A DNA stretch of 64,000 bases, from contig NC_092572.1 of the NCBI RefSeq assembly GCF_037975245.1, forward strand, positions 3,259,501-3,323,500. Reading direction: 5' to 3'. Shown here one piece after another: positions 1 to 10,554 of the stretch (its first letter is position 1; each line of letters opens with the position of its first letter). The notes beneath the pieces were generated by a model that saw only the letters and a list, made by a program, of their open reading frames with translations, was not told where the DNA came from and ran no database searches. Made by a program: the position numbers and the translations under genes. This stretch comes from Apostichopus japonicus. Taxonomy: Eukaryota; Echinodermata; Holothuroidea; Aspidochirotida; Stichopodidae.

Positions 1-1
1 G

Positions 2-7
<6 letters not shown>

Positions 8-68
<61 letters not shown>

Positions 69-144
69 CGGGTTCGAATCCCGGTGAAGGTTGGAAGTTT
101 TTTCACTGTTCTGAATTTTTCAATTCACAACGATTTCAATTGCC

Positions 145-235
<91 letters not shown>

Positions 236-237
236 AT

Positions 238-314
<77 letters not shown>

Positions 315-330
315 TATGTATATATAAATA
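8..330. repeat. (TA)n microsatellites with tRNA T-arm-like insert
   Basis: Two long TA tracts (about 8-65 and 148-320, the second interrupted by GATA steps) flank a unique segment. That segment contains GGTTCGAATCC at 71-81, a perfect pol III B-box/T-arm motif inside CCCGGGTTCGAATCCCGG. A purine-rich GAGA tract follows at about 330-380. Only the 3' half of a tRNA-like sequence is present, so it is not a tRNA gene. The long Tyr-Ile open frames across the tract on both strands are artefacts of the repeat. Confidence 0.9.
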
Positions 331-385
331 GAGAGAGAGGCGGAGAGAGGAGGAGGTGGATGGAGAGGGGGTGGAGAGAGATGGC

Positions 386-1339
386 GTATATAAATAACCA
401 TGTTTATTTTATTTTTTTAAACCGAAAATATAAAGCATAACATTTTTAACATGTTTTCTCTACCTTTGACCTTGTTCCCATATAAAAGATACACACACCG
501 TCATGATGCATATATACAATTTCACAAATACGAAAGGAATATGGTTTGGTTTTCTGGGTTTTGACACCCAACGTAAATGGCTTGATCAGTTTCTACTGTC
601 AATTAGCAGTGTAAACTGAAGTGTGATGTAATGCTGCAGTACATGTTTGACCTGCAACCAAATGATGGAAAAATTACTTACAGACGAATTGATTACAATG
701 GTTGTTTCAACTAGAGTTTCTTTTTAAAGGAACTCTAGTTTCAACTAATGACTGGTTAGGAGTCTAAGCAACTGTCTCCGTGCTTAACTATGGAAACTAT
801 GGAAAAAATGGATACAGTTTGTGACCCACCAAAACGGGAATCCAAAAGAAATTATGTCATCGACAGAGAGTGACACAACCGGGCGTCTATATGTGCTAAA
901 TATAAAAGATATCCACCCAAGCCTAATCGATGGTTACGCCTCTCCTTACTACGCCACTTACACACCCCAGAGACCCGACAAAAACAATTCAAGTTTTGAC
1001 GGATAACGGGCTAACGTTGAAGTCAGAACGTTTTGGATATGTAACAGCTAAATCAGTTGTCTGATTACGGCGGAAGTTAAAGTTGAAAGAGCGGGCTTAA
1101 AAAACAATGTCACCCAAAATATTAATGGCTTGGAATTACCCATTAATTTCAGATTTTCTTTTCATTTATATATTAAGCAAAATGGACGTGCATGTTTTTC
1201 AAACTATCAAGAGCTGCAGTTTTGGTTTCGTTTCCTTTTCATAAGTCCCTATTATCTTGCTTTCAGTTTGGTATTTTACCTTACAGCGTACAACAGAACT
1301 ACACTTTAACCTACTTTACTGTTTGTGGCTAAGGTTGCA
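386..1339. other. No gene recognised
   Basis: AT-rich single-copy-looking sequence upstream of the Ig-like fragment. The only structure I see is a short imperfect inverted repeat at about 709-742 (AACTAGAGTTTC against GGAACTCTAGTT). No convincing exon is visible. Confidence 0.4.
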
Positions 1340-2115
1340 ATGGCTGCCCTGCAACCACCAAAACTGCTGTTGTTCACCATGTTTGCATTCATAACGGTGA
1401 ATCTGATAACTCCTTGTTGTGGTAAGCAATTTAAACACTAGCATACTTACATTTCAGTTTTGAAATTGTAATAAACCAAGGTTCTTGCTTAAAACGTTTA
1501 TTTGTTTTTAAATTCAGTGGCTTTGTTAAAAACAACCTCTTTAAAATGGAACTTTAAAATGGAAGTTGAGTTCTATACTAAGACGTTTAATAGCAGTACG
1601 ACATTCCTGTCTGCAGCAACTCTAGATAACGACCTGTGCGGTTCCGTAGTCTGGTAGCGAATGAATCTTACCTTACTGCAGCAAGAAGTGAAGATACAAG
1701 CTTTAAATAGTCAGGTCGTTTGAATAAGGAATGGTGGTGCGGAAGGTCGGTGGGTATAAATTCGTTGTGTACAACGATCGCTGGTTTATTGCATCATTTA
1801 ACGAATATTTCTAATGTTCTTTCGTTGCAGCGATTTCTGAGGTATATGTTGCTGAAGGCGGTGTCATTCATCTTAACTTTAGTTTCAGCTATAATGGCTT
1901 TGGACGTCTAGAATTACGACACAATAACAACGCTGTTTTTGTCAGACGGTCTGACATTACAGAGAGTAATTCCAGAACACCTCTTTTATTGTTTGATATA
2001 TCCTACGAAATAACGAGCTTTACAATCACAGACTTCGTATCTTCGGACAATGGCCGATATATCTGTTTGTTAAATGGACAAAAACAAGATCCTGTGTACG
2101 ATCTATCAGTAATAT
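1340..2115 (+). CDS. Ig-domain protein fragment (signal peptide + Ig exons)
   Basis: Two exons join in frame. Exon 1 (1340-1421) starts with ATG and encodes about 27 residues with a hydrophobic core ([16 protein letters not shown]), a typical signal peptide, ending in phase 1 at GTAAGC. Exon 2 (1831-2115, acceptor TTCGTTGCAG, donor GTAAGT) is a symmetric phase 1-1 exon of 95 codons. It ends in the Ig F-strand signature SSDNGRYIC, so it looks like an Ig V/I-type domain. The usual B-strand Cys is absent (HLNFSF where L.C is expected) and the core Trp is replaced (LELRHNN). No further exon, transmembrane segment or tail can be tied to it before transposon sequence begins. It may be a secreted or partial Ig gene, or a decaying copy of the receptor type at 34 kb, which has the same signal-exon/Ig-exon phase plan. 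Confidence 0.65.
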
Positions 2116-2160
2116 GTAAGTAGCAATCCTATCATTTTAAAACCCTATATTCACAATAGT

Positions 2161-2162
<2 letters not shown>

Positions 2163-2255
<93 letters not shown>

Positions 2256-2345
2256 ATATATATATATATATATATATCTATATATATCTATATATATATA
2301 TATATATCTATATCTATATCTATATATAGGCACCGGTTCGAATCC
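2163..2345. repeat. (TA)n microsatellite ending in tRNA T-arm-like motif
   Basis: A TA tract with TATC interruptions runs from about 2163 to 2328. It is followed immediately by GGTTCGAATCC at 2335-2345 and then GGTGGAGACTGGAAGTTT, clearly related to the sequence after the first TA tract (GGTGAAGGTTGGAAGTTT at 83-100). The two loci are therefore copies of one TA-associated interspersed element. Confidence 0.85.
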
Positions 2346-2399
2346 CGGTGGAGACTGGAAGTTTGAATTATCAATTTATCTACTTATTTTTATGGCCAG

Positions 2400-3580
2400 T
2401 TTTTATTTTTTTAAGTTTCTAAATCAAATATTTGCCAGATGTGGCACATATGAGCACCTTGATAGAGATAAACAGTCACTAAACTAATTAAACCATAGAA
2501 GTAATTTTTAATTCACACGGGAAGGGATGTACCCCTGCTAAGGGTCACCACCCCAACCCCGCCCGCGCCTTAATGAATTTCACACGAAACCTCAAAACCA
2601 TTAGCAAAACCTTGCGTTTAGAGCTACTTATAGAAATCATGTTATAGCGCCAATATGCTTCAGAAAGCAGCATTTAGTGTTTAAGTTTTCATTTGTTTCT
2701 GTTAGGCGCAGAATTTGTTTGGACCCAATATTGTAAAATTGCCAAACCCCACAACCATAAATCGGAGTGCATCCAAACTTGGGATACAGTGGTGGGTGAG
2801 TAGCTGGTACATGTAGGCCTCAATGTTGAATGGCTGTCTATATATGCCCCATAAACGTCTGGGCGCATTGGTAGGCCGGTGGGCCCAGAATTTTATTTCC
2901 ACCCCAGATACATTTTGGTACACATTCGTTTGGTCCAAATTGTTGAGCCCACATTTTGGGGTTATATATTTTGGAGTCAGTTTGTTTGGGCGGAATAGTT
3001 TGGGGATCATTCAGGCGCCAAGTATATTACACTATGTCACTAAATATGCTTTATTAACATGATAACTTATTCCTGATACCTTCCTTAATACGTTGCTATA
3101 ATAGTCAATAGATAGTCATTTGGTGTGCACAAGTTCATGCATATTACCATGTAAAGTTTACCACACTATGAATATGTTTAGACATCGGAAACACTTATCT
3201 TGTTCGTTTTCTTTTTCTATGTAAGGGGTGACAGTCATCCCAGTGTACAATATGAAGATCGCATGATTCTCGTTCCATATTGTCCCATGACATCACAAAT
3301 ACGTACCAAATCTGACGTTTAATGAAAATTTACTTTTTCCTTTGGCATCGGAACCAACTCAATGGCCCACAAGTTTGAACAAACGGCCCAAGGATTTGCA
3401 CTAGGTGAGTTAAAGGACCCTTAATGCCCTAGGTGTAAGTATCCTACCGGTCTATGACATGTACATTCTTCAATTCATATTAGTGAGATTTAGGTTTTCT
3501 TGGCTCTGCTCTCGAACATTTTTTTTTCTCTGGCCTCGGATTGCAAACGAATCTAGAAAGCAATGGACCAGATGTGTAAT
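2400..3580. other. No gene recognised
   Basis: Non-coding. Open frames on both strands at 2702-3062 overlap and show no domain. The stretch has recurring TTTGG(A/T)CC-type words that make it look repeat-derived. I see no splice-supported exon. Confidence 0.4.
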
Positions 3581-3581
3581 A

Positions 3582-3628
3582 TGTGGTTGCGAAGTGGTTG
3601 CAAAGTGGTTGCAAAGTGGTTGCAAAAA
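3582..3628. repeat. Short tandem repeat, 11-12 bp unit
   Basis: Four consecutive copies of GTGGTTGC(A/G)AA occur in a row. Confidence 0.85.
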
Positions 3629-3956
3629 TTATAAGATTAAAAAAAAACACTGTTGAACCTTTGATAGTTCTTGCGTATCTATCTACATGGTATTATAACA
3701 ATGTTGTGACCATCTTTGTAGTAAGATCAAATACGAATGATGCTACATAGTTGGAGTTATTAAAGTTACATTACCCCAATGATCGAAATCTTTATTCAAT
3801 TAAGGTCATCAGTTTTGGCCCCAAAATATCTGAATCTTATAAATTGCTTAAACAATGAACGAAAGTATACCATATTTTTTTGAGAGAATCTGATCTTCGA
3901 AGTTATTTCCAAACAATTTGAGCCACGTTCATTTAGATGCTCCGACTGTAGAGGAC

Positions 3957-4330
3957 TGTTAATGTTATGTTCAAGTGGTAAAGACTTGGGATATAAGCAT
4001 TTTTAGGTTCGAGCCCTGGCCAGATCATTACGTAGTGTCCTTGGGCAAGTCATTTTATCTCCATTGCCTCTCTTCACCCAGGTGTATAAATGGAGACATG
4101 CGAGGTAACTTGTAAATAAAGTTGTTTGCGCCGGTTTGGGGCTGCATCCTATGGGAAGGCCTCGGGCTACAAGTAGATGTGGTGCACTGTGGTGCCCAAG
4201 AGAGATTTATTGAATGGTGCACTCTTTGGTGTGTAGGTGTGACAAGTTACCAATGACCAGGGTTAAGTTGTAAAGTCGTGTGAGAGGGCCTTGAACAAGA
4301 CCGTCAAGCTTCAACTTTAAACTTCAACTT
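3957..4330 (+). mobile_element. tRNA-derived SINE
   Basis: The 5' part looks like a tRNA. An A-box-like segment (TCAAGTGGTAAAGACTTGGG, 3971-3990) is followed by a B box GGTTCGAGCCC at 4006-4016. The body (CTCTTCACCCAGGTGTATAAA, then GCGAGGTAACTTGT) recurs in related form at about 37.44-37.66 kb, so this is a dispersed family. It ends near a duplicated CTTCAACTTTAA tail. I infer pol III transcription from the boxes only. Confidence 0.7.
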
Positions 4331-4383
4331 TAATGTACCTGAAGTTTGAAGGGAATCAGCTCACCCGTTCAGGATGCGCTTTT

Positions 4384-4456
4384 GACACAAAACTCGACAC
4401 ACACACGAACGCACACATACACGCGCCCACCCCGACACACACATACACACACACGA
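4384..4456. repeat. (CA)n-rich microsatellite
   Basis: An imperfect ACACAC tract interrupted by ACG and ACCCCG steps. Confidence 0.8.
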
Positions 4457-4459
4457 TTT

Positions 4460-5561
4460 GAGCTCTCAGTCAGTCATGAACATCTACCCTGCGGTACCCT
4501 ACCATGAGTAGCCCCCGAGAGCAGCTAATCGGGAAATTATCCATTACCACGAAAAAAGTTGCCATAGCAACTGACATAGCTGTATCATCGGAAATCATGA
4601 AACGAATAAATAAACCTAACTGTTAAAAACGTTCGGTAGCTCTAAACCAAAATTTCAGGTCTAAGGTGAATCATGTTTACAAATATGTAACGTCATGTTT
4701 TTAGTTAGCCTCCGTCACCCAGTTGTTTGTAGAAAATCACTTCGTTCTTAGTCATAGTTTGGATTACGGTATGTTTTCTATTACGAATTCTTTAAAGTTA
4801 TGTTCTTACTTTATCAATTTATTTTTTTACAAACAGGAGATGGTGTCTTCGTTTATCGCGCTGGGTATTGCAGATAATGCCAGGTGATATGTTTTCTACA
4901 TACATTTAGGGTATCTTCTCGATTTTATAGCTGATTATTAGGACAAATTTGATTTTTTTTCTTACATATTGAGCTTATCTATATTCTTATTGTTCAGGAT
5001 TTACAAGATTGGGTATACATTGCTACGACTCAGTTATCCGATCGACAGCGCTGGAAACGACGTGGAACTAAATCGCATTTCGGGGCCTCTGGTGAAATCA
5101 GCATCTTCAGCGCATCGAAACTAGCTGCGCACATCAGAAAATAGGGTGCGCAATTCCATCTCTGTGCGTTTTTGGTACCTTCTTGCACTAAACCTGTCGT
5201 AGAATATGCCAAAAATACCGGTTAATATTATGAGCTCCTGTGTTTGTTAATTTATTGAAAGTGCTTGCGATGTGCACAATGCAAACAGCGTTTCCCATAT
5301 ACGTTTAATTTCAACCGGGAGCTATTAGTCAACTAAGCATACAAAAAACCATCGAACACTGTAATATTATTCCAAAATCAAACCCAATATCTGAAATAAA
5401 GATGAACTGAATTTGTGACAGTGTGAAATGTGTTGAAAAGAATAACAGATTTAGGTGCCCTGAAGACTCCATGTTTGATCTAAAAGTACAGGACAATTGA
5501 AACAATTGATGGTTCATACAAACTATTTTACAGAACAAACAAGTAAGTTAAAGTAATGTAC
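4460..5561. other. Mostly non-coding; two weak exon-like pieces
   Basis: No recognised gene. Two short stretches (about 4847-4882 and 4998-5128) have acceptor-like and donor-like borders and can be read in one frame, but they match no family I know. Immediately before 5562 the sequence is the unique flank of an LTR. Confidence 0.3.
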
Positions 5562-6253
5562 TGTAGCGAACGAGTGTAAATATTTAGAGCCGAAATAAAA
5601 CTATGATTTGTCTAGGTGATGTTCAAATTTTTTTTTTTTTCGTTTCTGTGCTGATGTCCTGTTTAAGCCGACCTTCTTCTTGTATTTGTTTTTGTAGAAG
5701 TGTTGTTTTGATGGGCGAGCGCGGCTACTTAGCCGGGTTTCCTTTGCTGCTTCTCGCCTACCTGTCTATCTGGGTCATGACCCGCGCTACCGTGATTTCC
5801 TGGAAATCTCTTGTTGCACGAACTGGCGCGCTCAAAGTAGAAGCAGAAACTCGTGCTTGGTTGGAGACGGTACGTGCGTTTGTGTCAAGAGTAGCATGCT
5901 CCCTAGTAAAGAAGAAGAAAGCAGAAGGTCTCAGTGTTGCACGGTAAGGGGTAACCATTTTGTTTTACTAAGTTGAGAATCAGGGAGCTCCGAATCCGAG
6001 GAGTACGGATACGCCAGGGGTTTCGGAGTATTGTTAGATTTGGAAATTTTGGGACCGGGATTTTGGTACCAAGAGCGAGTTCAGGATGTCGAGGAATCTT
6101 AGAGGCAGGCCTACGTAGGGGTAACGGGTGGCAGTTCGACTTGTCGTGTGACAAGGATGTTATCTGCTTAGCGAAGGCTGTGTAAAAGTGTTGTTGACAG
6201 GTCAATCGTGTGCTCTTAATTCCCGTGTGCTAGGGTGAGATAAAGAACGTCTA
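5562..6253 (+). mobile_element. LTR of Ty3/gypsy-like element (5' or solo copy)
   Basis: Begins TGTAGCGAACG and is collinear with a second copy at 12217-12895 over its whole length. A shortened inverted copy ends at 9171. Shared landmarks are the pyrimidine-rich tract, GGCGAGCGCGGC, CGCGCTACCGTGATT, and the distal CCTACGTAGGGGTAACGG and GGTCAATC blocks. Unlike the other two copies, this one is preceded by unrelated DNA, not by the GGACGCATTTTAGT internal end, so it is a 5' or solo LTR. Leader sequence follows it. Confidence 0.75.
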
Positions 6254-7840
6254 AGTGTACCGCCAGTGACGCATGAAGCTTCACCGGTTACGCAGGGAGT
6301 CGGTTACGCAGCTGAGATGAGAACCAGGAATTTGGAGGGTCAAGCGTAACCATTTCGAGCTACCAACCCGTTCAGCGATGTTCACAGCCTAGGGATTTCT
6401 TTTTCCATTGACGGTAGAGAATACAGAAGTCACCCCACGGACTGAAATACCGGAAGGGCAAGTCAATATACCGATTATTCCACAGGCGAAGAGATGCCGC
6501 TTCGAGACGAATGGAGAGGAGACGGAGGAGACGGAGAGGAGACGGAGAGGAGACGGAGGAGACGGAGGAGAGGAGACGGAGAGGAGACGAATGGAGAGGA
6601 GACGGAGACGGAGAGGAGACGGTGACGAATGGAGAGGAGACGGAGACGGAGAGGAGAGGAGACGAATGGAGAGGAGACGGAGAGGAGAGGAGACGGAGAC
6701 GGAGAGGAGACGGAGAGGAGACGGAGAGGAGACGGAGAGGAGACGAATGGAGAGGAGACGGAGAGGAGACGGAGAGGAGAGGAGAGGAGACGGAGAGGAG
6801 ACGGAGAGGAGAGGAGAGGAGACGGAGAGGAGAGGAGACGAATGGAGAGGAGAGGAGAGGAGACGGAGGAGAGGAGACGGAGAGGAGAGGAGACGAATGG
6901 AGAGGAGACGGAGACGGAGAGGAGACGGAGAGGAGACGGAGAGGAGACGGAGAGGAGACGGAGGAGAGGAGAGGAGAGGAGAGGAGAGGAGACGGAGAGG
7001 AGACGAATGGAGAGGAGACGGAGACGGAGAGGAGACGAATGGAGAGGAGACGGAGAGGAGACGGAGAGGAGACGAATGGAGAGGAGACGGAGAGGAGAGG
7101 AGACGGAGAGGAGACGGAGAGGAGACGGACGGAGAGGAGACGGGGAGAGGAGACGGAGACGGAGAGGAGACGGAGACGGAGAGGAGAGGAGAGGAGACGA
7201 GGAGAGGAGACGGAGAGGAGACGGAGAGGAGACGGAGAGGAGACGGAGAGGAGACGGAGACGAATGGAGAGGAGACGGAGAGGAGAGGAGAGGAGACGCG
7301 AAGGAATCACACTACCGAATGGACGATGAACGATCGAGACGATATAATCCGGATAACAGAGCAATCGTTACACTTTTAGCGGAACGTCGCGGATTAGGCC
7401 CGATGTGTTTGATAAAAGCACCCCATGGGAGGACTACCGAGCACAATTTGAACTTGTAGGAGAGTAAATCACTGGGGCGAAGACATCAAGGCAAAGTACC
7501 TGGCAGCAAGCCTTCGGGGCGAAGCACAATCCGTCCTAGCAGATGTAACTGCTAGTCGCAGGAGAAGTTACCATGCTCCAGTGGATGTCCTATCCTAACG
7601 TTTTGATCCAAGACGTCAAACCAAGCTGAAAGGTTTACAACTAAGGAATCGTACCAGAGCTAAGGGAAAGACGATACCCCAGTTGGCTCGTAATATCAAA
7701 CGGCTGACATGCTCAGACTTACTTTTGGTTACCTGCCATCTGCAGGACCTCCTGGCCCGTGTTCACTTCATCGATGCGTTGGACGAGCCGAGACGAAGTT
7801 AGGGGTACGGACCATCAAATAGCTTCGATGGGGCATCCAC
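6254..7840 (+). pseudogene. Gypsy-like leader and gag, disrupted, with internal minisatellite
   Basis: A leader (6254-6400) is followed by a gag-like reading frame without a clear ATG (first codons near 6408, TTG). The N-terminal region is swamped by a purine minisatellite (6511-7300). After it, a capsid-like region at about 7415-7830 reads in one frame through a few stops, with words such as WEDYRAQFELVGE, KYLAASLRGEAQS and RVHFIDALDEP, typical of metazoan Ty3/gypsy Gag. Stops and the repeat expansion make it non-functional. The sequence turns into an inverted copy of itself near 7840. Confidence 0.7.
6511..7300. repeat. GAGGAGACG/GAGACG minisatellite
   Basis: About 790 bp of almost pure G/A sequence made of 6-9 bp units (GAGGAG, ACGGAG) with periodic GACGAATGG steps. 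It stays open in three + strand frames and in a long - strand frame (Ser/Pro/Leu-rich) because it has almost no stop-forming words. These frames are repeat artefacts, not separate genes. A sister gag copy at 7.84-8.1 kb lacks the expansion. Confidence 0.9.
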
Positions 7841-8130
7841 TAGAGCATGGTAACTTCTCCTGCGACTAGCAGTTAATCTGCTAGGACGGATTGTGCTTTT
7901 CTCTATTTTTCACGAAGCGGAATCCCTCCGCCTGCGGAATAATGGGCTACTGTGTTGCCCTTCCGCTATTTGAGTCCGTGGGGTGACTTCTGTATTCTCT
8001 AACGTCAAGGGGAAAGGGATACCCTAGGCTGTGAACATAGCTGAACGGGTTGGTAGCTAAAAATGGTTACGTTTGACCCTCCAAATTCCTGGATCTCATC
8101 TCGGCTTGAATTGTAAGGACGTTGGTTGGA
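7838..8130 (-). mobile_element. Inverted gypsy leader/gag fragment
   Basis: The reverse complement matches the leader and gag start of the + strand copy (TTAGAGAATACAGAAGTCAC, CTAGGGTATCC, and GAAGTTACCATGCTC near 7850). It lacks the minisatellite and most of the capsid region, so the gag start is joined directly to the sequence around 7520-7590. It is a deletion derivative in opposite orientation, forming an interrupted palindrome with 6.31-7.59 kb. Confidence 0.65.
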
Positions 8131-8555
8131 GGAACCAGATCAAATCCAACACTGGATCGATGGTCAGCATATTCGTATATCAGCAGCCACTTTGACTCTT
8201 GAGTCATATCTTCATAATTTGAGTGACCCCACGGGTCGTATATTTCCTCTCGACTGCTTTGAGAGTCCATTACTTAAAAGATACTACACTGCCACCAAAT
8301 GTAACGTCTCTTTGAGTCCGTCAGGATCTTCTAACTAATTGACTCAACTCATATAATGCAAGTCTTAATAAGGACAGAATCTCAGAAAAGATAAGAAAAC
8401 AGAATCGTTAACTTTCTCTGTCATACCTTGCTTGAGGCGTTTATTTTCAATGATAAATTCGAGGCGAACACTGACTGATATAATAATATGCAAAAATCAG
8501 ATAATATGCAAATCATTAAATGCAGATAAAGCTGCTTAGAATTGATGGGGTTCTT
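8131..8555. other. Unassigned sequence between gypsy fragments
   Basis: No domain recognised. The position suggests part of the - strand element (LTR distal part or variant leader), but it does not align by eye to the other LTR copies. Confidence 0.3.
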
Positions 8556-8559
8556 GCGT

Positions 8560-8790
8560 ACCGGTGTAAACTCTTCGTGCGTCAATGGCGTAACACTCGG
8601 TGCGTAACCGGCGTAAAATATTCGTGCGTCACTGGCGTAACCTGTGCGCAACCGACGAAGCATCGTGCGTCGATGGCGTACCACTTCATGCAATAACGGC
8701 GAAACCTCGTGCATCACTGGCGTTACACTCGGTGCGTAACCGGCGTAAACTATTCTTGCGTCACTGTCGTTACACTTGGTGCAACACTCT
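8560..8790. repeat. About 45-bp minisatellite inside LTR-like sequence
   Basis: About five imperfect copies of a unit reading CGTGCGTCACTGGCGTAACA followed by CTCGGTGCGTAACCGGCGTA. Single related words occur in the leader at 6262-6315 (CAGTGACGC, CGGTTACGC), so the array probably amplified from element sequence. Confidence 0.8.
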
Positions 8791-9171
8791 GCTTTCTTCT
8801 TCTTTACTTGGGTGTAGGCTACAATTCAAACACAAGTATTGACGCATCGTCGTCTCAATTAGGAGTCCCGAAACAAGCACCTGTTTCTCTTTTACTTTGA
8901 AGTGCACCAGTTTTGCAAGTAAATATTTCCAGGAAATCACGGTAGCGCGGGGTCTTGACCCAGGCAAACGGAAAGGCGGGAAGCCCTTTGCAGGAAGCCG
9001 AAAAGGGAACCTAGGCTAGGTTGCCGAGCTCGCCAATCAAAACAACACTACTACTACAAAAAAGTCTGGTTAATTAGTGTATCAGCACATAAACGATAAC
9101 AAATCTGAATATCAGTAAGTCAAAATCAGGGCTTTTATTACGGCACTACATGTGTACTTTCTTTCGCTACA
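8790..9171 (-). mobile_element. LTR of gypsy-like element, inverted, 3'-truncated
   Basis: On the - strand it starts at 9171 with TGTAGCGAAAG and matches the first about 380 bp of the LTR at 12217, then breaks into the minisatellite at 8.56-8.79 kb. Just upstream on the - strand is GGACGCATTTTAGTAAAGG, the same internal terminus that precedes the LTR at 12217. It is thus a 3' LTR of the - strand element at 9.17-10.55 kb. Confidence 0.75.
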
Positions 9172-10545
9172 CTACACCTTTACTAAAATGCGTCCGGCAT
9201 TTTGGTTATCTATCGTCGTTTTTTTTTTTTTTTTTAAACCTTAAAACAAAATCTTTCTTCTTTTCTTGGTTTTAGGTTTGGGGCTGCTGTCTAAATATAC
9301 ACCATATATACTTTTCCATTACTCTCCCACCTGGGAATTTCAGCACCCTGGTTGTCCTTCAAAACATCGTCCCGTCATCGTTAATTCAGTAACCATAACT
9401 TCTTTCATCCTTATGAAAGAGCAGGTCGTTGACCTCCTTCTCTGCTCTCTTGATTTCCTCAACGACCGAGGTTTCCTTCCTGTCTTCAGGCTCTATGTAT
9501 GGAGTCGAAGTGGTAGGTACACCAATGGAGAGGGACATCATCTTCGACCTGGCTACAAGGTTCGTCTACTGCGGCTTCTCTCTTTGGAATTCGGTAATAA
9601 GGTCTCTCTCTTCCTGCGATCAGGGAGGACCTGACTTGGAGTGTCTGACTTGGAGCTTGTATGGGCGGTGAACCCGGTTTATATGTCGACGGAGGTCCCT
9701 TTCCTGTCAGTGACATAAGACCAGTCTTAAAACTGCCATCTCCTTCTCTGGTGTTTGTCTTTCGCATGCCTGCTAAGGGTTTCTGTTGCCACGAACTGCA
9801 ACCCACATTCTCGACATCGAAATTCCGTGGAAAAATCGATTAGGCCCTCTTAGATCTGATGCCTCCTCTGTCTGCTTTTCTGCTTTTCTTTTTTTGGAGC
9901 CATAACCCGCAATCTGAAAGAACAAACAGAAAGAAAGCTCTGCGTGAAAGGGAACCGTAACTTTTCATTGCCCCCCTTCCCTCACCTAACCGCGTCGAAC
10001 CGATCGTGTCCGTGTTTTTTTTTTTGGTCGGTCCTTTGTGTAAGTACGGTAGCGGCAATTGGCCCTTTATTACGCCTGGGCTGGGTCTTATTGCCACACA
10101 TGTCCCTTTCTGGACTGACATTGACCCCGATAACCACTCCAGAAATATCTTTCACGAATTCAAGAAACGGTCTTCCTGGGCATAAAATGCCCTAATACGT
10201 GGTGTGAATGAGCAAATTCCCACACAAGTTTCTGCAATAAATCGGGAACCGGACACTGACTCTTGGATGTTGTCCCGTCTTCAGACTCGAACTGTCGGTG
10301 TTGTAGTCTTTCTGATAAGTACATACTGTCCCAATGAAGCCAGTAGTTCTGGAGTATGCGACTGCCGCTGAACACTTCAAGGACGCTCCCCTCCCTCCTT
10401 CCACCTCAACATCTTGCACACTTCCACGTCGTTGCCTTGCAACTTCCGGAGACTGTCTACTGACAATCCCCAAGGTCAAGTTGGGGCTAAATCTTGTTTC
10501 GATACGTCCTTGTCTTCGAAAGTCCTGAGTTGTTGTCTTTAGCAA
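9172..10545 (-). pseudogene. Gypsy-like pol 3' region, inverted fragment
   Basis: Reverse complement of the region at 11.57-12.21 kb over several blocks (GATTGCGGGTTATGGCT, AACACGGACACGA, CCAGGCGTAATAAAGGGCCAA), plus about 400 bp that the + copy has lost. The upstream part (about 10160-10375) reads as the HH half of an integrase zinc-binding domain (LVWEFAHSHHVLGHFMPRKT). The integrase core is deleted. Together with the LTR at 8.79-9.17 kb it is a defective - strand element. Confidence 0.65.
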
Positions 10546-10554
10546 CGTTTACTA

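Noticed and set aside
66-100. tRNA gene suggested by GGTTCGAATCC
   Set aside because: Only the T-arm half is present. There is no acceptor, D or anticodon arm, because TA repeat occupies that position.
140-401. Long open frames of Tyr/Ile/Arg repeats on both strands
   Set aside because: They are translations of the TA microsatellite and have no start context or domain.
2702-3062. Overlapping frames on both strands
   Set aside because: Mirror frames in a repetitive TTTGG-rich stretch with no protein features.
4847-5128. Two exon-like pieces (about 4847-4882 and 4998-5128) that join in an open frame ending in TAG
   Set aside because: They are short, show no recognised domain, and cannot follow the Ig exon at 1.8-2.1 kb in phase without creating a stop.
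6372-7459. Four overlapping 270-330 codon frames, the longest on the - strand Ser/Pro/Leu-rich
   Set aside because: All are readings of the same purine minisatellite. Only the gag frame around it has support from homologous residues on its right side.
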